Numbered from the stretch's first letter, positions 1 through 7,023 are shown. The stretch: DNA of 7,314 nucleotides from Thiotrichaceae bacterium (GCA_027009095.1 JALVDG010000407.1:1-7314); one strand, 5' to 3'. The notes: generated by a model not told the origin, from the letters alone. Numbers and translations are program-made.

Positions 1-1854
1 AAAGGCAAAGGTTTTAAAGGTGTTGTTATTTCCTCGGCAAAGCCAAAGGACTATATTGCAGGTACTGATTTAGATACTTTATTAAGCTTAAACTCAGAAA
101 AAAAAGCGGATATTTTTGCTAGCCTAGGTAACCAAGTTTGTCGTCACCTTAAAAATATTGATTGCACCACTATAGCCCTTATCAATGGTAACTGCTGCAA
201 TGCAGGTTTAGATATAATACTTAGTTGTGATATTCGTATTGCGTGCGATACACCTAACACACGCTTTTCATATCAAGATATCAGCCAAGGACACTATGCA
301 GGCTTTGGCGGCATAAGCCATCTGATCAAACTAAAAGGTTTGACAAATGCATTGGAAATTATTAGCCATAAAAGCTATTTAGCACCCGAAGCTTTAAATA
401 TTGGACTCATCGACTATATTGTTCCTGAGTATAAAACACATCAGGCAGCAGAGTACTTAATTGCAGAAGTAAATAAAGCACAAAAAGGCATATCTCATTT
501 AAAATCGTGGAAAAATAAAACATTATTACCACATAAATTAAGTGCCTACTTTATTGCTCAAAAAGTTAAAAAAAGCACCCTGAAAAGCAGTGAAAAAAAT
601 GCTATCAATAGCATAATAACAACGTGGAAAACTTTTCGGACGACACCTGATGCCGCTCACGATGAAGCCTCATCCGCAACTCAACTGTTAATTTCAGATA
701 GCGTACAAAATCACTTAAAAATAAAAAAACGCTACCAGCAACTCGACCAAGATATTATTGCCACTAAAGCACACACTCAGCATATTCACATTGTTGGCTG
801 TGGAATAATGGGACGCTACATCGCGAGGCTTTGTGCCGAAAATGGCTTTTTGATCAGCATTTACGATACTCGCCAATCTGCATTAGAACAGCTACTTCCA
901 GAGTTATACGACTACTTAGACAAACACTATTACCACTTCCCAGAGCAACGCCAAAAACTGCTTGATAATATAATAATTGATATCGACAACACAGGCTTGA
1001 ACAATGCCGATATTATCATTGAAGCAACACCTGAGGATAAACACGCCAAAGCATCACTACTCCACGATATTGACCAACAAATAAAACCTGAAGCAATCAT
1101 TCTCAGCACAACAGCATGCCTACCCTTAGATGAAATCTCTAAAGATATGCAAACGCCCCAGCGTTTAGCAACATTCAACCCTTATCACCCCTTATTTAAC
1201 AGTGATATTATTGAAATTAGCCTACACCCAAACAGCCCACACAAAGACTTGATCAAATCCTTTGCAAAAGCCCTGCAATTAAAAACAATTCAAGTCAAAA
1301 GTAAAGCGGGCTACTTAGGAACTCGCTTGTTAATGACCTACTTAAATGAATCAATGTTGATTCATCAATCGGGCATTTCAGCTCGTGCTATTGATACACA
1401 AACTAGCAATATCGACATGAATTATGCTCCTTTCGATTTAATTGATAGCATAGGAATTAAGGAGTGCCTAACCGTTGCCGAGGCACTTGCAGATCGCTTA
1501 GCTTACGATGTACCTAGCATTCTTATACAAAAAAACGAACAGGGCTTAAAAGGAAAAAAATCAGCTGCTGGATTTTATCGTTATAAAAATGGCAAAAAAC
1601 AACATCCCTTATTTGATAAAACACTGAATACCCCTTCTTGGAAGACAAAGCGTCAGGAAATAGAAAAAAGATTAATCGAAAAAATGATCAACGAGGCGAG
1701 AGCCTGTTTGCAAGAAGACATAGCAGAGAGCAAAGAACTGATTGATCTCATTGCGATTATTATCACTGGATTCCCTATAGAAAAAGGTGGTCCACTCTCC
1801 TATCTAGAACAGTTACAAACATTAGCGACAACGGAAAATAATATTAAAAATTAA
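1..1854 (+). CDS. FadJ/FadB-like multifunctional fatty acid oxidation protein, 5' end outside window, active sites divergent
   Basis: The reading frame is open from base 1 to the stop at 1852-1854, so the gene begins before the window; 617 codons are present and perhaps 50 N-terminal residues are missing. By family, such proteins combine enoyl-CoA hydratase and 3-hydroxyacyl-CoA dehydrogenase in beta-oxidation. Window residues 1-190 are crotonase-like (IAGTD at 20-24, DIRIA at 77-81, GFGG at 101-104). A Rossmann NAD site GCGIMG lies at 266-271, and the C-terminal dehydrogenase domain includes GFYRY and TGFPIEKGGPL near the end. Catalytic positions look altered. The two hydratase glutamates align with Asp71 and Asp93, the GGG oxyanion motif reads NAG (67-69), the usual HFFNP histidine is absent (ATFNPYH, 390-396), and the GFxVNR asparagine is Thr441. 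It may be a specialised paralogue or a pseudoenzyme. No fadI/fadA thiolase gene follows. Family is confident; activity is uncertain. Confidence 0.9.
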   Translation, partial: KGKGFKGVVISSAKPKDYIAGTDLDTLLSLNSEKKADIFASLGNQVCRHLKNIDCTTIALINGNCCNAGLDIILSCDIRIACDTPNTRFSYQDISQGHYAGFGGISHLIKLKGLTNALEIISHKSYLAPEALNIGLIDYIVPEYKTHQAAEYLIAEVNKAQKGISHLKSWKNKTLLPHKLSAYFIAQKVKKSTLKSSEKNAINSIITTWKTFRTTPDAAHDEASSATQLLISDSVQNHLKIKKRYQQLDQDIIATKAHTQHIHIVGCGIMGRYIARLCAENGFLISIYDTRQSALEQLLPELYDYLDKHYYHFPEQRQKLLDNIIIDIDNTGLNNADIIIEATPEDKHAKASLLHDIDQQIKPEAIILSTTACLPLDEISKDMQTPQRLATFNPYHPLFNSDIIEISLHPNSPHKDLIKSFAKALQLKTIQVKSKAGYLGTRLLMTYLNESMLIHQSGISARAIDTQTSNIDMNYAPFDLIDSIGIKECLTVAEALADRLAYDVPSILIQKNEQGLKGKKSAAGFYRYKNGKKQHPLFDKTLNTPSWKTKRQEIEKRLIEKMINEARACLQEDIAESKELIDLIAIIITGFPIEKGGPLSYLEQLQTLATTENNIKN

Positions 1855-1920
1855 TCAAAAAAGTGTTATCAAAATATCACTAATACAGATTTTATAGAAA
1901 AATTCTGTCAGAATATCTAG
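1855..1920. other. AT-rich gap between the fadJ-like gene and pqiA, with two weak imperfect hairpins
   Basis: This 66-base spacer holds two imperfect inverted repeats. The first, at 1862-1881, has AGTG pairing with CACT, one T-T mismatch, then TAT with ATA around a CAAA loop. The second, at 1885-1908, has ACAGA pairing with TCTGT and an A/T-only inner stem. Neither is followed by a T tract on the + strand, so they are poor rho-independent terminators in the gene direction. On the minus strand the first is followed by six T. No convincing promoter or Shine-Dalgarno sequence precedes the next start at 1921. The spacer probably contains the pqi promoter, since the downstream genes are tightly packed, but I cannot pick out the hexamers. 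Confidence 0.25.
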
Positions 1921-2574
1921 ATGAAATCTAATAGCCCAACAACCTCACAAATAGACACACAGATTAATCATCTGGCTTGTCCCGATTGTGATTTAATTCA
2001 AGCTATTCCTCCCCTTAAAAATAAGCAAGTAGCATACTGCCTTCGTTGCCATGCAAGCTTATTAAAACATCAAAAAAATTCACTTGATCGTAGTCTTGCA
2101 TTTGCAATAACAGGCTTGATTTTATTTATTATCGCCAATCTTTTCCCATTACTTTCCCTCAAAGCCTTAGGACTCACGCAAGAGGGAACACTTTTAAGCA
2201 CCTCTTTAGCTTTATTTAATACAGATCAAATATTACTAAGTATATTAATATTGCTAACTACCATTATTTTTCCTGCAACCACTTTATTAGGTACGATTTA
2301 CATTCTAATTCAAGTAAAAACAAACCGTATAAATGCTTACACAGCTCCCATCTTTCGCTTTTTACGCAGTACCGACGCATGGGGAATGTTAGAAATAATG
2401 ATGCTCGCTATTTTAGTTACTTTAGTTAAATTAGGTGATATTGCTGATGTGATTATAGGTACATCACTGTATGCCTTTTGTTTATTAATTATTGCGTTAA
2501 GCCTACTCAGTTACTCACTTAATCCGCATGATGTATGGAATAAACTGAGAGCGAAAAATGGATGTTCACTATGA
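1921..2574 (+). CDS. pqiA: PqiA-family inner-membrane protein, first half (split PqiA)
   Basis: This 217-residue protein matches one repeat of PqiA/LetA. An N-terminal zinc-ribbon-like motif has CPDC at residues 20-23 and CLRC at 40-43. The family motif ANLFP follows in the first membrane segment (about 57-80), and three more hydrophobic segments lie at about 104-131, 153-172 and 180-200. E. coli PqiA is about 417 residues with two such units fused; here each unit is its own gene. By family, PqiA works in the inner membrane with the MCE protein PqiB in lipid traffic between membranes. The start at 1921 is well bounded because a TAG stop sits in frame immediately upstream at 1918-1920. There is no clear Shine-Dalgarno sequence. 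The gene overlaps the next one, suggesting translational coupling. Whether this half corresponds to the N- or C-terminal unit of fused PqiA is inferred from gene order only. Confidence 0.9.
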   Translation: MKSNSPTTSQIDTQINHLACPDCDLIQAIPPLKNKQVAYCLRCHASLLKHQKNSLDRSLAFAITGLILFIIANLFPLLSLKALGLTQEGTLLSTSLALFNTDQILLSILILLTTIIFPATTLLGTIYILIQVKTNRINAYTAPIFRFLRSTDAWGMLEIMMLAILVTLVKLGDIADVIIGTSLYAFCLLIIALSLLSYSLNPHDVWNKLRAKNGCSL

Positions 2575-3203
2575 CAACAGCACGAAAAGTAGGTCTGGTC
2601 TCATGCCATTTCTGTCAAACTTTAAGCAAACTACCTGATACTGATGACAATATAAACACAACACTACGTTGCCCCTGCTGCCAGTCCTATCTTCATTCAC
2701 GACTACCTAATAGCTTAAGCAGGACATGGGCTTTATTAATAGCTGCCATGATTTTATACATTCCTGCTAATACCTTTCCTATTATGACCTTTGTTTATTT
2801 AGGAGAGGGACAATCTGATACTATTTTAAGTGGCGTTATTCACTTATATGCCGAAGGCTTATGGCCTCTTGCCTTACTTATTTTTATCGCCAGTATTTTT
2901 ATACCAATACTGAAATTATTCACCTTGCTTGGACTTTTACTTAGCGTTCACTTTAAATCGCATTGGCGACCGAAAGACCGCACGGTTATTTATCGGATGA
3001 CTGAATTTGTTGGCAGATGGTCAATGGTCGATGTGTTTGTGATTGCCTTACTGGTTGCACTGGTTCAATTTGGTAACAATGCTACCGTCACACCAGGGTT
3101 TGGCGCACTAGCATTCGCAGCAGTGGTAATACTCACTATGTTTGCAGCGCACACTTTCGACCCTCGACTGATATGGGATACGATAGACAACAATGGAAAA
3201 TAA
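2562..3203 (+). CDS. pqiA: PqiA-family inner-membrane protein, second half (split PqiA)
   Basis: This is a second PqiA-type unit of 213 residues. It has a zinc-ribbon-like pair, CHFC at residues 15-18 and CPCC at 37-40, then a first membrane segment ending in the motif PANTFPIM, and hydrophobic segments at about 98-128, 153-172 and 179-199. It resembles the preceding protein in architecture but not closely in sequence, as expected for the two halves of PqiA. Two starts are possible. ATG 2562 has GAGAG ten bases upstream and gives a 13-base overlap. ATG 2571 makes a classic ATGA overlap with the previous stop and is three codons shorter. The stop overlaps the start of pqiB by 11 bases. Together the two halves presumably reconstitute the membrane component that works with PqiB. 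Confidence 0.9.
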   Translation: MFTMTTARKVGLVSCHFCQTLSKLPDTDDNINTTLRCPCCQSYLHSRLPNSLSRTWALLIAAMILYIPANTFPIMTFVYLGEGQSDTILSGVIHLYAEGLWPLALLIFIASIFIPILKLFTLLGLLLSVHFKSHWRPKDRTVIYRMTEFVGRWSMVDVFVIALLVALVQFGNNATVTPGFGALAFAAVVILTMFAAHTFDPRLIWDTIDNNGK

Positions 3204-5082
3204 TAATTACCCAACAGCACAAATTCAATCAAGCTCACGCTTCTCTATTGTTTGGATTATCCCACTCACAGCGATCTTAATTGCAGGGTGGCTACTGTTC
3301 AAATACTACAGCGAACGTGGAACGATTATCACCATCACCTTTGATCAAGCATCAGGCATAGAAGCTAAAAAAACACCGATTCGCTACAAAGATATTCAAG
3401 TAGGAAAAGTAAAAAAATTAAGCCTGACACCTGATCTAAAAAAAGTCCAAGTTACTGCTGAGATATTTCCTGAAATGGCAGCAAATTTAAGTGGCGATAC
3501 TCGCTTCTGGGTAGAGCGTCCACAACTCAGCTTTCAAGGCGTTAGTGGTTTAGATACTCTACTGTCAGGTGTTCATATCGGTATCGATCCTGGCAAAGCC
3601 AAAACAGCGCCATTGGAATCTTACGAAGGTTTATCTACCGCCCCTCTAATTACCACAGCAGAAGAAGGACGCTCTATTACCTTAAATAGCGAAAATCTTG
3701 GCTCTTTAAATATCGGATCACCCGTTTATTATCACAAAATTAACGTCGGCGAAGTCACTGGCTATGAATTAAATGACGACAATGGCAGTGTCGATATATC
3801 CATCTATGTACACGCTCCTTACGATAAAAAAATAAAAACAAATAGTCGATTTTGGAATGCTAGCGGCATAGAAGTGGAGCTAAACTCCAGCGGAGTATCA
3901 GCACGAGTGGAATCCATCATGTCTTTACTGCTCGGCGGTATTGCCTTTGAAACACCCATCGATAAACTTGGCTATGACATAGAAGGCGACACGAGCTTCA
4001 AACTCTATGATAGCTATAAATTAGCCAATGATGATACACAACGCCTCGATAAAATATTTTACGTTATGTATTTTGATGATAGCTTACACGGCTTGGCTGT
4101 TGATTCCCTGATTGAATACAATGGAGTAAGAGTAGGTAAAGTAGAAAATATCACTCTAGAAAAAAACCCAAAAAATAATCAAATTAAAACTTTAGTAAAA
4201 GTCTCTTTATTTATTGATAAATTTTCTGATAAAAAACAACGTGCCGACGCAGAAAAAACCCTACAAGACTTAGTCAGCAATGGCTTAAAAGCACAATTAA
4301 CCGTTGATAGTTTAATCACAGGCGCACAATATATTTCCTTGGTGATGCCCAAAAAACCATTATCAGAACAAGAAACAAAAGAAATCTTCGCCCTACTCCC
4401 AACCGATACTAACGAGCCCGCAATATTCCCTACCAAAGGTTCCCTCACCTCCCTGCTTAACTTCGATGCAAGTGAAATTACCGCAGAGCTAAATAAAGCC
4501 ATTTCAGGTGTGACAAACCTTATCAACTCAAAAGATATTAAGAAAACACTCAAAAATATAGCATCAACCTCTGCAAGTATTAGTAAAATTACACGAGAAC
4601 TCCATAAAAAAGGAATCTCTAAAGAATTAGTCAAAACCCTCACTTCTGCACAAAAAACAGCAGATGATATTAGCCTATTGCTTAAAGATGGTAGACAAAC
4701 ATTACGCACATTAACAAATGTTAGCAATAAATTACAAAAAGATGCAGGAAGAGCACTCAACACCTTTACAAATGTAGGTAATAAACTGCAAAAAGATGCC
4801 AGTAGAACACTCAACACCATTACAAATGTGAGCAATAAGTTGCAAAAGGATGCCAGCAGAACACTTATTACACTAACCAACGTCAGCAATAAATTACAAA
4901 AAGACTTAAGAGTTACTCTAAAGCATGTCAATAAAGGCATTGACTCCACACTTAGCGAAGACTCTGCCCTACAATATCGACTACAACAGCTTATAAACGA
5001 CCTAGCAGAAGCCTCCAAGTCATTTTCTGTTCTTGCTGATACACTACAACGCAAACCTAACTCGGTTATTTTTGGAAAATAA
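3193..5082 (+). CDS. pqiB: PqiB-like MCE protein with three MCE domains and an extended repetitive C-terminal helix
   Basis: This 629-residue protein has one N-terminal membrane anchor (about residues 17-36) and then three MCE (mammalian cell entry) domains at roughly 43-135, 159-255 and 288-390, each with an RYKDIQVGKV-like core (YHKINVGEV and YNGVRVGKV in the second and third). Three domains fit PqiB rather than LetB/YebT, which has seven. In E. coli, PqiB forms a hexameric tube with a long helical needle spanning the periplasm for lipid transport. The C-terminal region (about 430-629) is helical and polar and includes four near-perfect 18-residue repeats at 506-577; it then ends in the usual family tail (ALQYRLQQL, VLADTLQRKP). 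E. coli PqiB is about 546 residues, so the excess of about 80 residues roughly matches the repeat block. It overlaps the preceding pqiA half by 11 bases and ends one base before pqiC. Confidence 0.95.
   Translation: MENNNYPTAQIQSSSRFSIVWIIPLTAILIAGWLLFKYYSERGTIITITFDQASGIEAKKTPIRYKDIQVGKVKKLSLTPDLKKVQVTAEIFPEMAANLSGDTRFWVERPQLSFQGVSGLDTLLSGVHIGIDPGKAKTAPLESYEGLSTAPLITTAEEGRSITLNSENLGSLNIGSPVYYHKINVGEVTGYELNDDNGSVDISIYVHAPYDKKIKTNSRFWNASGIEVELNSSGVSARVESIMSLLLGGIAFETPIDKLGYDIEGDTSFKLYDSYKLANDDTQRLDKIFYVMYFDDSLHGLAVDSLIEYNGVRVGKVENITLEKNPKNNQIKTLVKVSLFIDKFSDKKQRADAEKTLQDLVSNGLKAQLTVDSLITGAQYISLVMPKKPLSEQETKEIFALLPTDTNEPAIFPTKGSLTSLLNFDASEITAELNKAISGVTNLINSKDIKKTLKNIASTSASISKITRELHKKGISKELVKTLTSAQKTADDISLLLKDGRQTLRTLTNVSNKLQKDAGRALNTFTNVGNKLQKDASRTLNTITNVSNKLQKDASRTLITLTNVSNKLQKDLRVTLKHVNKGIDSTLSEDSALQYRLQQLINDLAEASKSFSVLADTLQRKPNSVIFGK
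4708..4923 (+). repeat. Four in-frame 54-bp tandem repeats encoding 18-residue helical units in PqiB
   Basis: Four consecutive units start at 4708, 4762, 4816 and 4870, each 54 bases or 18 codons. The consensus reads TxTNVSNKLQKDASRTLN. Units 2 and 3 differ at about 11 of 54 bases, of which about six are synonymous, so the protein sequence is conserved more than the DNA. The residues just before (ISLLLKDGRQTLR) look like a decayed earlier unit. Hydrophobic positions recur at spacings of about 3, 4, 4, 4 and 3, giving one stripe along a helix. This suggests growth by tandem duplication of a coiled-coil or helical-bundle segment. Confidence 0.9.
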
Positions 5083-5083
5083 A

Positions 5084-5674
5084 ATGAAATTGCCAACTCT
5101 GCTCAGCACATTACTACTATCACTGTTTATCAGTGCCTGCTCTACTTTATCAAGTAGCGATGACTCAGGAGATACTCGATTTTACTCACTCTCATCACTA
5201 CCGCCTGTTACTGCTAGCAATACAAAATTACGTATTGGCATTGGACCTGTCGAAATACCACGCCTACTCAATCGTCCACAAATAGTCAGCCGTAAAAATA
5301 GTAATGAGATAAAAATGGCAGAAAAGCACCAATGGGGAGGTTCATACAAAGAAGAAATAATCCAATCCCTAACCGATAATCTATCTGCCTTACTAAAAAC
5401 AGATAGTGTGGAACAATACCCTTGGAAATTTTCATTTAAACCAAGCTACCAAGTACGCATTAATATCGAACGATTTGATGGAGAAATTGGTAAAAACATT
5501 ATTTTAAAAGCCCGATGGCGTTTATTAAAAAATAATAAAGAGATACTAGTAAAACAAGCACTTATTAACACAAACGCTAACGGAAAAAATTATGTAAGTT
5601 ATATAAAAGCACAAAGCAAAGCCTTAGAAATTTTTAGCAGACAAATTGCGAATAAAATAAAAAATTTGCAGTAG
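5084..5674 (+). CDS. pqiC: PqiC-like outer-membrane lipoprotein (ABC-type transport auxiliary lipoprotein family)
   Basis: This 196-residue protein has a lipoprotein signal: positive Lys2, a hydrophobic stretch, and the lipobox ISAC with the lipidated Cys at residue 19. Ser follows at +2, which fits sorting to the outer membrane. Family features follow: RFYSLSSLPP after the lipid anchor, GIGPVEIPRLLNRPQIV, a HQWGGSYKEEI segment and the VEQYPW motif. By family, PqiC sits in the outer membrane and docks the tip of the PqiB tube. ATG 5084 is chosen over an upstream ATG at 5033 because it places the signal peptide at the N-terminus, has GGA seven bases upstream, and lies one base after the pqiB stop. 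The upstream start would add 17 residues and bury the signal. It is the last pqi gene of the operon. Confidence 0.93.
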   Translation: MKLPTLLSTLLLSLFISACSTLSSSDDSGDTRFYSLSSLPPVTASNTKLRIGIGPVEIPRLLNRPQIVSRKNSNEIKMAEKHQWGGSYKEEIIQSLTDNLSALLKTDSVEQYPWKFSFKPSYQVRINIERFDGEIGKNIILKARWRLLKNNKEILVKQALINTNANGKNYVSYIKAQSKALEIFSRQIANKIKNLQ

Positions 5675-5691
5675 AAAATTTTTAATCCAAT

Positions 5692-5698
5692 AAGAGAG
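5692..5698 (+). promoter_or_regulatory. Ribosome binding site for the CPBP-family gene
   Basis: AAGAGAG lies seven bases before ATG 5706. It is the best purine-rich site in the 31-base gap after pqiC and supports that start. The gap shows no terminator-like hairpin, so read-through from the pqi operon is possible. Confidence 0.55.
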
Positions 5699-5705
5699 AA
5701 AAGCA

Positions 5706-6548
5706 ATGATATTAAAAAATTACAAGCATCCTCTACTTTTTTACACCTTATCTACCATTATCCCGTGGTTCTTTTGGTTTAGTGCAGCCTATATTAGCCA
5801 CTTAGATAATGATGATGGTAGCTATATTAAAATAGCAAGTATTTTAGGATTTATAGGATTGTTAAGCCCAGTATTAATTGCATATTGGTTAATTTCTAAA
5901 GATCCTGAATTAAAAAAAGATGTACGAAAACGCTTATTTAAACTAAATTCAATCAAACCTATCTATCTTTTTTTAACTGCTTTTTTAATGCTAGCTAGCA
6001 TTCTTCTTGCCCAAGCTATTTCCCTATTGTTTGGCTATAGCTCATCACAATTTACAATAACGGGGAATTATACGTTTACTTCAGGTATTTTCCCTGTCCT
6101 GTTTTTACTTATTGCAGCACCAATAATTGAAGAATTAGCTTGGCACTCTTATGGTACTGACGCATTACGCCAAAGGTTTAATCTTCTCAATACATCCCTA
6201 ATTTTTGGATTGTTTTGGGGGATTTGGCATATTCCGCTTTCATTTATCAATGGTTACTACCAAAGCAATATAGTTGAAACTGGTTGGATTCACGGCGTTA
6301 ATTTTTTAGTCAGTATTTTTCCATTTGTTATTATTATGAACTGGCTTTACTATAAATCGGGAAGAAATATAATCATTCCAATCGTTTTTCATATTTCAGC
6401 GGGTTATTTCAATGAAATATTTGCAACACACCCAGACAGTAAAGTGATACAAACCGTTTTACTGCTAGTATTTGCAATATGGATTGTGTGGAATGAAAAA
6501 GACTTCTTTTTTAATAAAAACTATGTAGAAAAAAAGTCTAAGCAATAA
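5706..6548 (+). CDS. CPBP/Abi-family intramembrane metalloprotease-like protein
   Basis: This 280-residue polytopic membrane protein has about seven to eight hydrophobic segments. It carries the three CPBP (CAAX protease and bacteriocin-processing) motifs. Motif 1 is EELAWHSYG at residues 142-150, where the usual EExxxR arginine is His147. Motif 2 is FWGIWHIP at 170-177, matching FxxxWHxP. Motif 3 contains His229 and Asn236 (FHISAGYFN). The glutamates and histidines in this family are thought to form a metal-type active site inside the membrane. Known members process prenylated or signal-like peptides or give bacteriocin self-immunity; the substrate here is unknown. The gene starts 31 bases after pqiC and ends 29 bases before merR, so it could be read with either. 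No partner peptide gene is visible. The family call is firm; enzymatic activity is less certain because of the Arg-to-His change. Confidence 0.85.
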   Translation: MILKNYKHPLLFYTLSTIIPWFFWFSAAYISHLDNDDGSYIKIASILGFIGLLSPVLIAYWLISKDPELKKDVRKRLFKLNSIKPIYLFLTAFLMLASILLAQAISLLFGYSSSQFTITGNYTFTSGIFPVLFLLIAAPIIEELAWHSYGTDALRQRFNLLNTSLIFGLFWGIWHIPLSFINGYYQSNIVETGWIHGVNFLVSIFPFVIIMNWLYYKSGRNIIIPIVFHISAGYFNEIFATHPDSKVIQTVLLLVFAIWIVWNEKDFFFNKNYVEKKSKQ

Positions 6549-6577
6549 TATTAATTGTATTAAAGCTGAAACCTAAT

Positions 6578-6973
6578 ATGAGCAAAAAACTAACCATCAG
6601 CAGCATTGCAAAAGAAATTGGCATTAATGTCGAAACCATACGTTATTACGAACGAATTGGTCTTATCGCTCAACCTGAAAAACCAGAGACAGGTTATAGA
6701 ACTTATAATGATGAAATTTTAAAAAAACTATACTTTATTAAACGTGCAAAAAAGTTAGGTTTTAGTCTAAATGAAATATCAGACATTATGGTGATAGGTA
6801 ATAAAGGGTGCAAAGAAACAAAAGAAATTGCCTCTCTAAAACTTCAAAGTATTAATAATAAAATAAACGACTTAAAATCAATATCCAAAACATTAGAAGA
6901 ATTAATAGAAGCATGTGACTCAAACTCTGAATACACAGGCTGTCCTATATTCTTTGCTATCTCTAAAAAATAA
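6578..6973 (+). CDS. merR: MerR, mercury-responsive transcriptional regulator
   Basis: This 131-residue protein has an N-terminal winged helix-turn-helix (ISSIAKEIGINVETIRYYER, residues 8-27), the GYRTY wing and GFSLNEI at 61-67. A dimerisation helix leads to a C-terminal metal-binding loop. Cysteines at 78, 113 and 122 have exactly the spacing of Tn501 MerR Cys82, Cys117 and Cys126, and the last is in a GCPIF context like MerR SCPLI. Pb/Cd sensors such as PbrR share this cysteine spacing, so the mercury assignment also rests on the adjacent mer-type operator and merC. By family, the apo dimer represses and the Hg-bound dimer untwists the promoter and activates. Its own start has a poor Shine-Dalgarno sequence and no clear promoter in the 29-base gap after the protease-like gene. 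It is oriented with merC rather than divergently, so it probably does not autoregulate through the operator downstream. Confidence 0.93.
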   Translation: MSKKLTISSIAKEIGINVETIRYYERIGLIAQPEKPETGYRTYNDEILKKLYFIKRAKKLGFSLNEISDIMVIGNKGCKETKEIASLKLQSINNKINDLKSISKTLEELIEACDSNSEYTGCPIFFAISKK

Positions 6974-6991
6974 CTATCTGTCGGGTACTTA

Positions 6992-7023
6992 TTGACTCCG
7001 TAGTGAGGTACGGAGCTTATACT
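6992..7023 (+). promoter_or_regulatory. mer operator/promoter (MerR-binding site) driving merC
   Basis: The -35 hexamer is TTGACT (6992-6997), and the -10 is TATACT (7018-7023) or, one base earlier, TTATAC. Between them is a perfect 7-bp dyad, CTCCGTA (6996-7002) and TACGGAG (7009-7015), separated by six bases. This closely matches the Tn21/Tn501 mer operator, which has CCGTAC and GTACGG arms after TTGACT. The spacer is 19 or 20 bp, longer than the 17 bp optimum, as expected for promoters that MerR-family activators must distort to fire. It lies 19 bases after the merR stop and points into merC. Confidence 0.9.

Noticed and set aside
930..1178. An 82-codon minus-strand open frame inside the FadJ-like gene
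   Set aside because: It is antisense to conserved dehydrogenase coding sequence and shows no domain.
340..1854. A separate gene starting at TTG 340
   Set aside because: The same frame is open back to base 1 and encodes crotonase motifs (IAGTD, DIRIA, GFGG) continuous with the downstream protein, so 340 is internal.
4708..4923. CRISPR-like array
   Set aside because: The units are contiguous, without unique spacers, in frame, and encode a regular helical repeat in PqiB.
1921..5082. LetA-LetB (YebS-YebT) rather than Pqi
   Set aside because: LetB has seven MCE domains. This protein has three and is followed by a PqiC-type lipoprotein, which fits Pqi.
5033..5083. Upstream ATG as the pqiC start
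   Set aside because: It would put 17 polar residues before a clear lipoprotein signal peptide and overlap pqiB by 50 bases. ATG 5084 has a suitable ribosome site and spacing.
4179..5096. A 305-codon minus-strand open frame opposite pqiB
   Set aside because: It lies antisense to the well-supported pqiB C-terminus and mirrors its repeats. It has no recognisable domain, so it is a shadow.
6996..7015. The dyad after merR as a rho-independent terminator
   Set aside because: No T tract follows. The sequence and its position between -35 and -10 match the mer operator.
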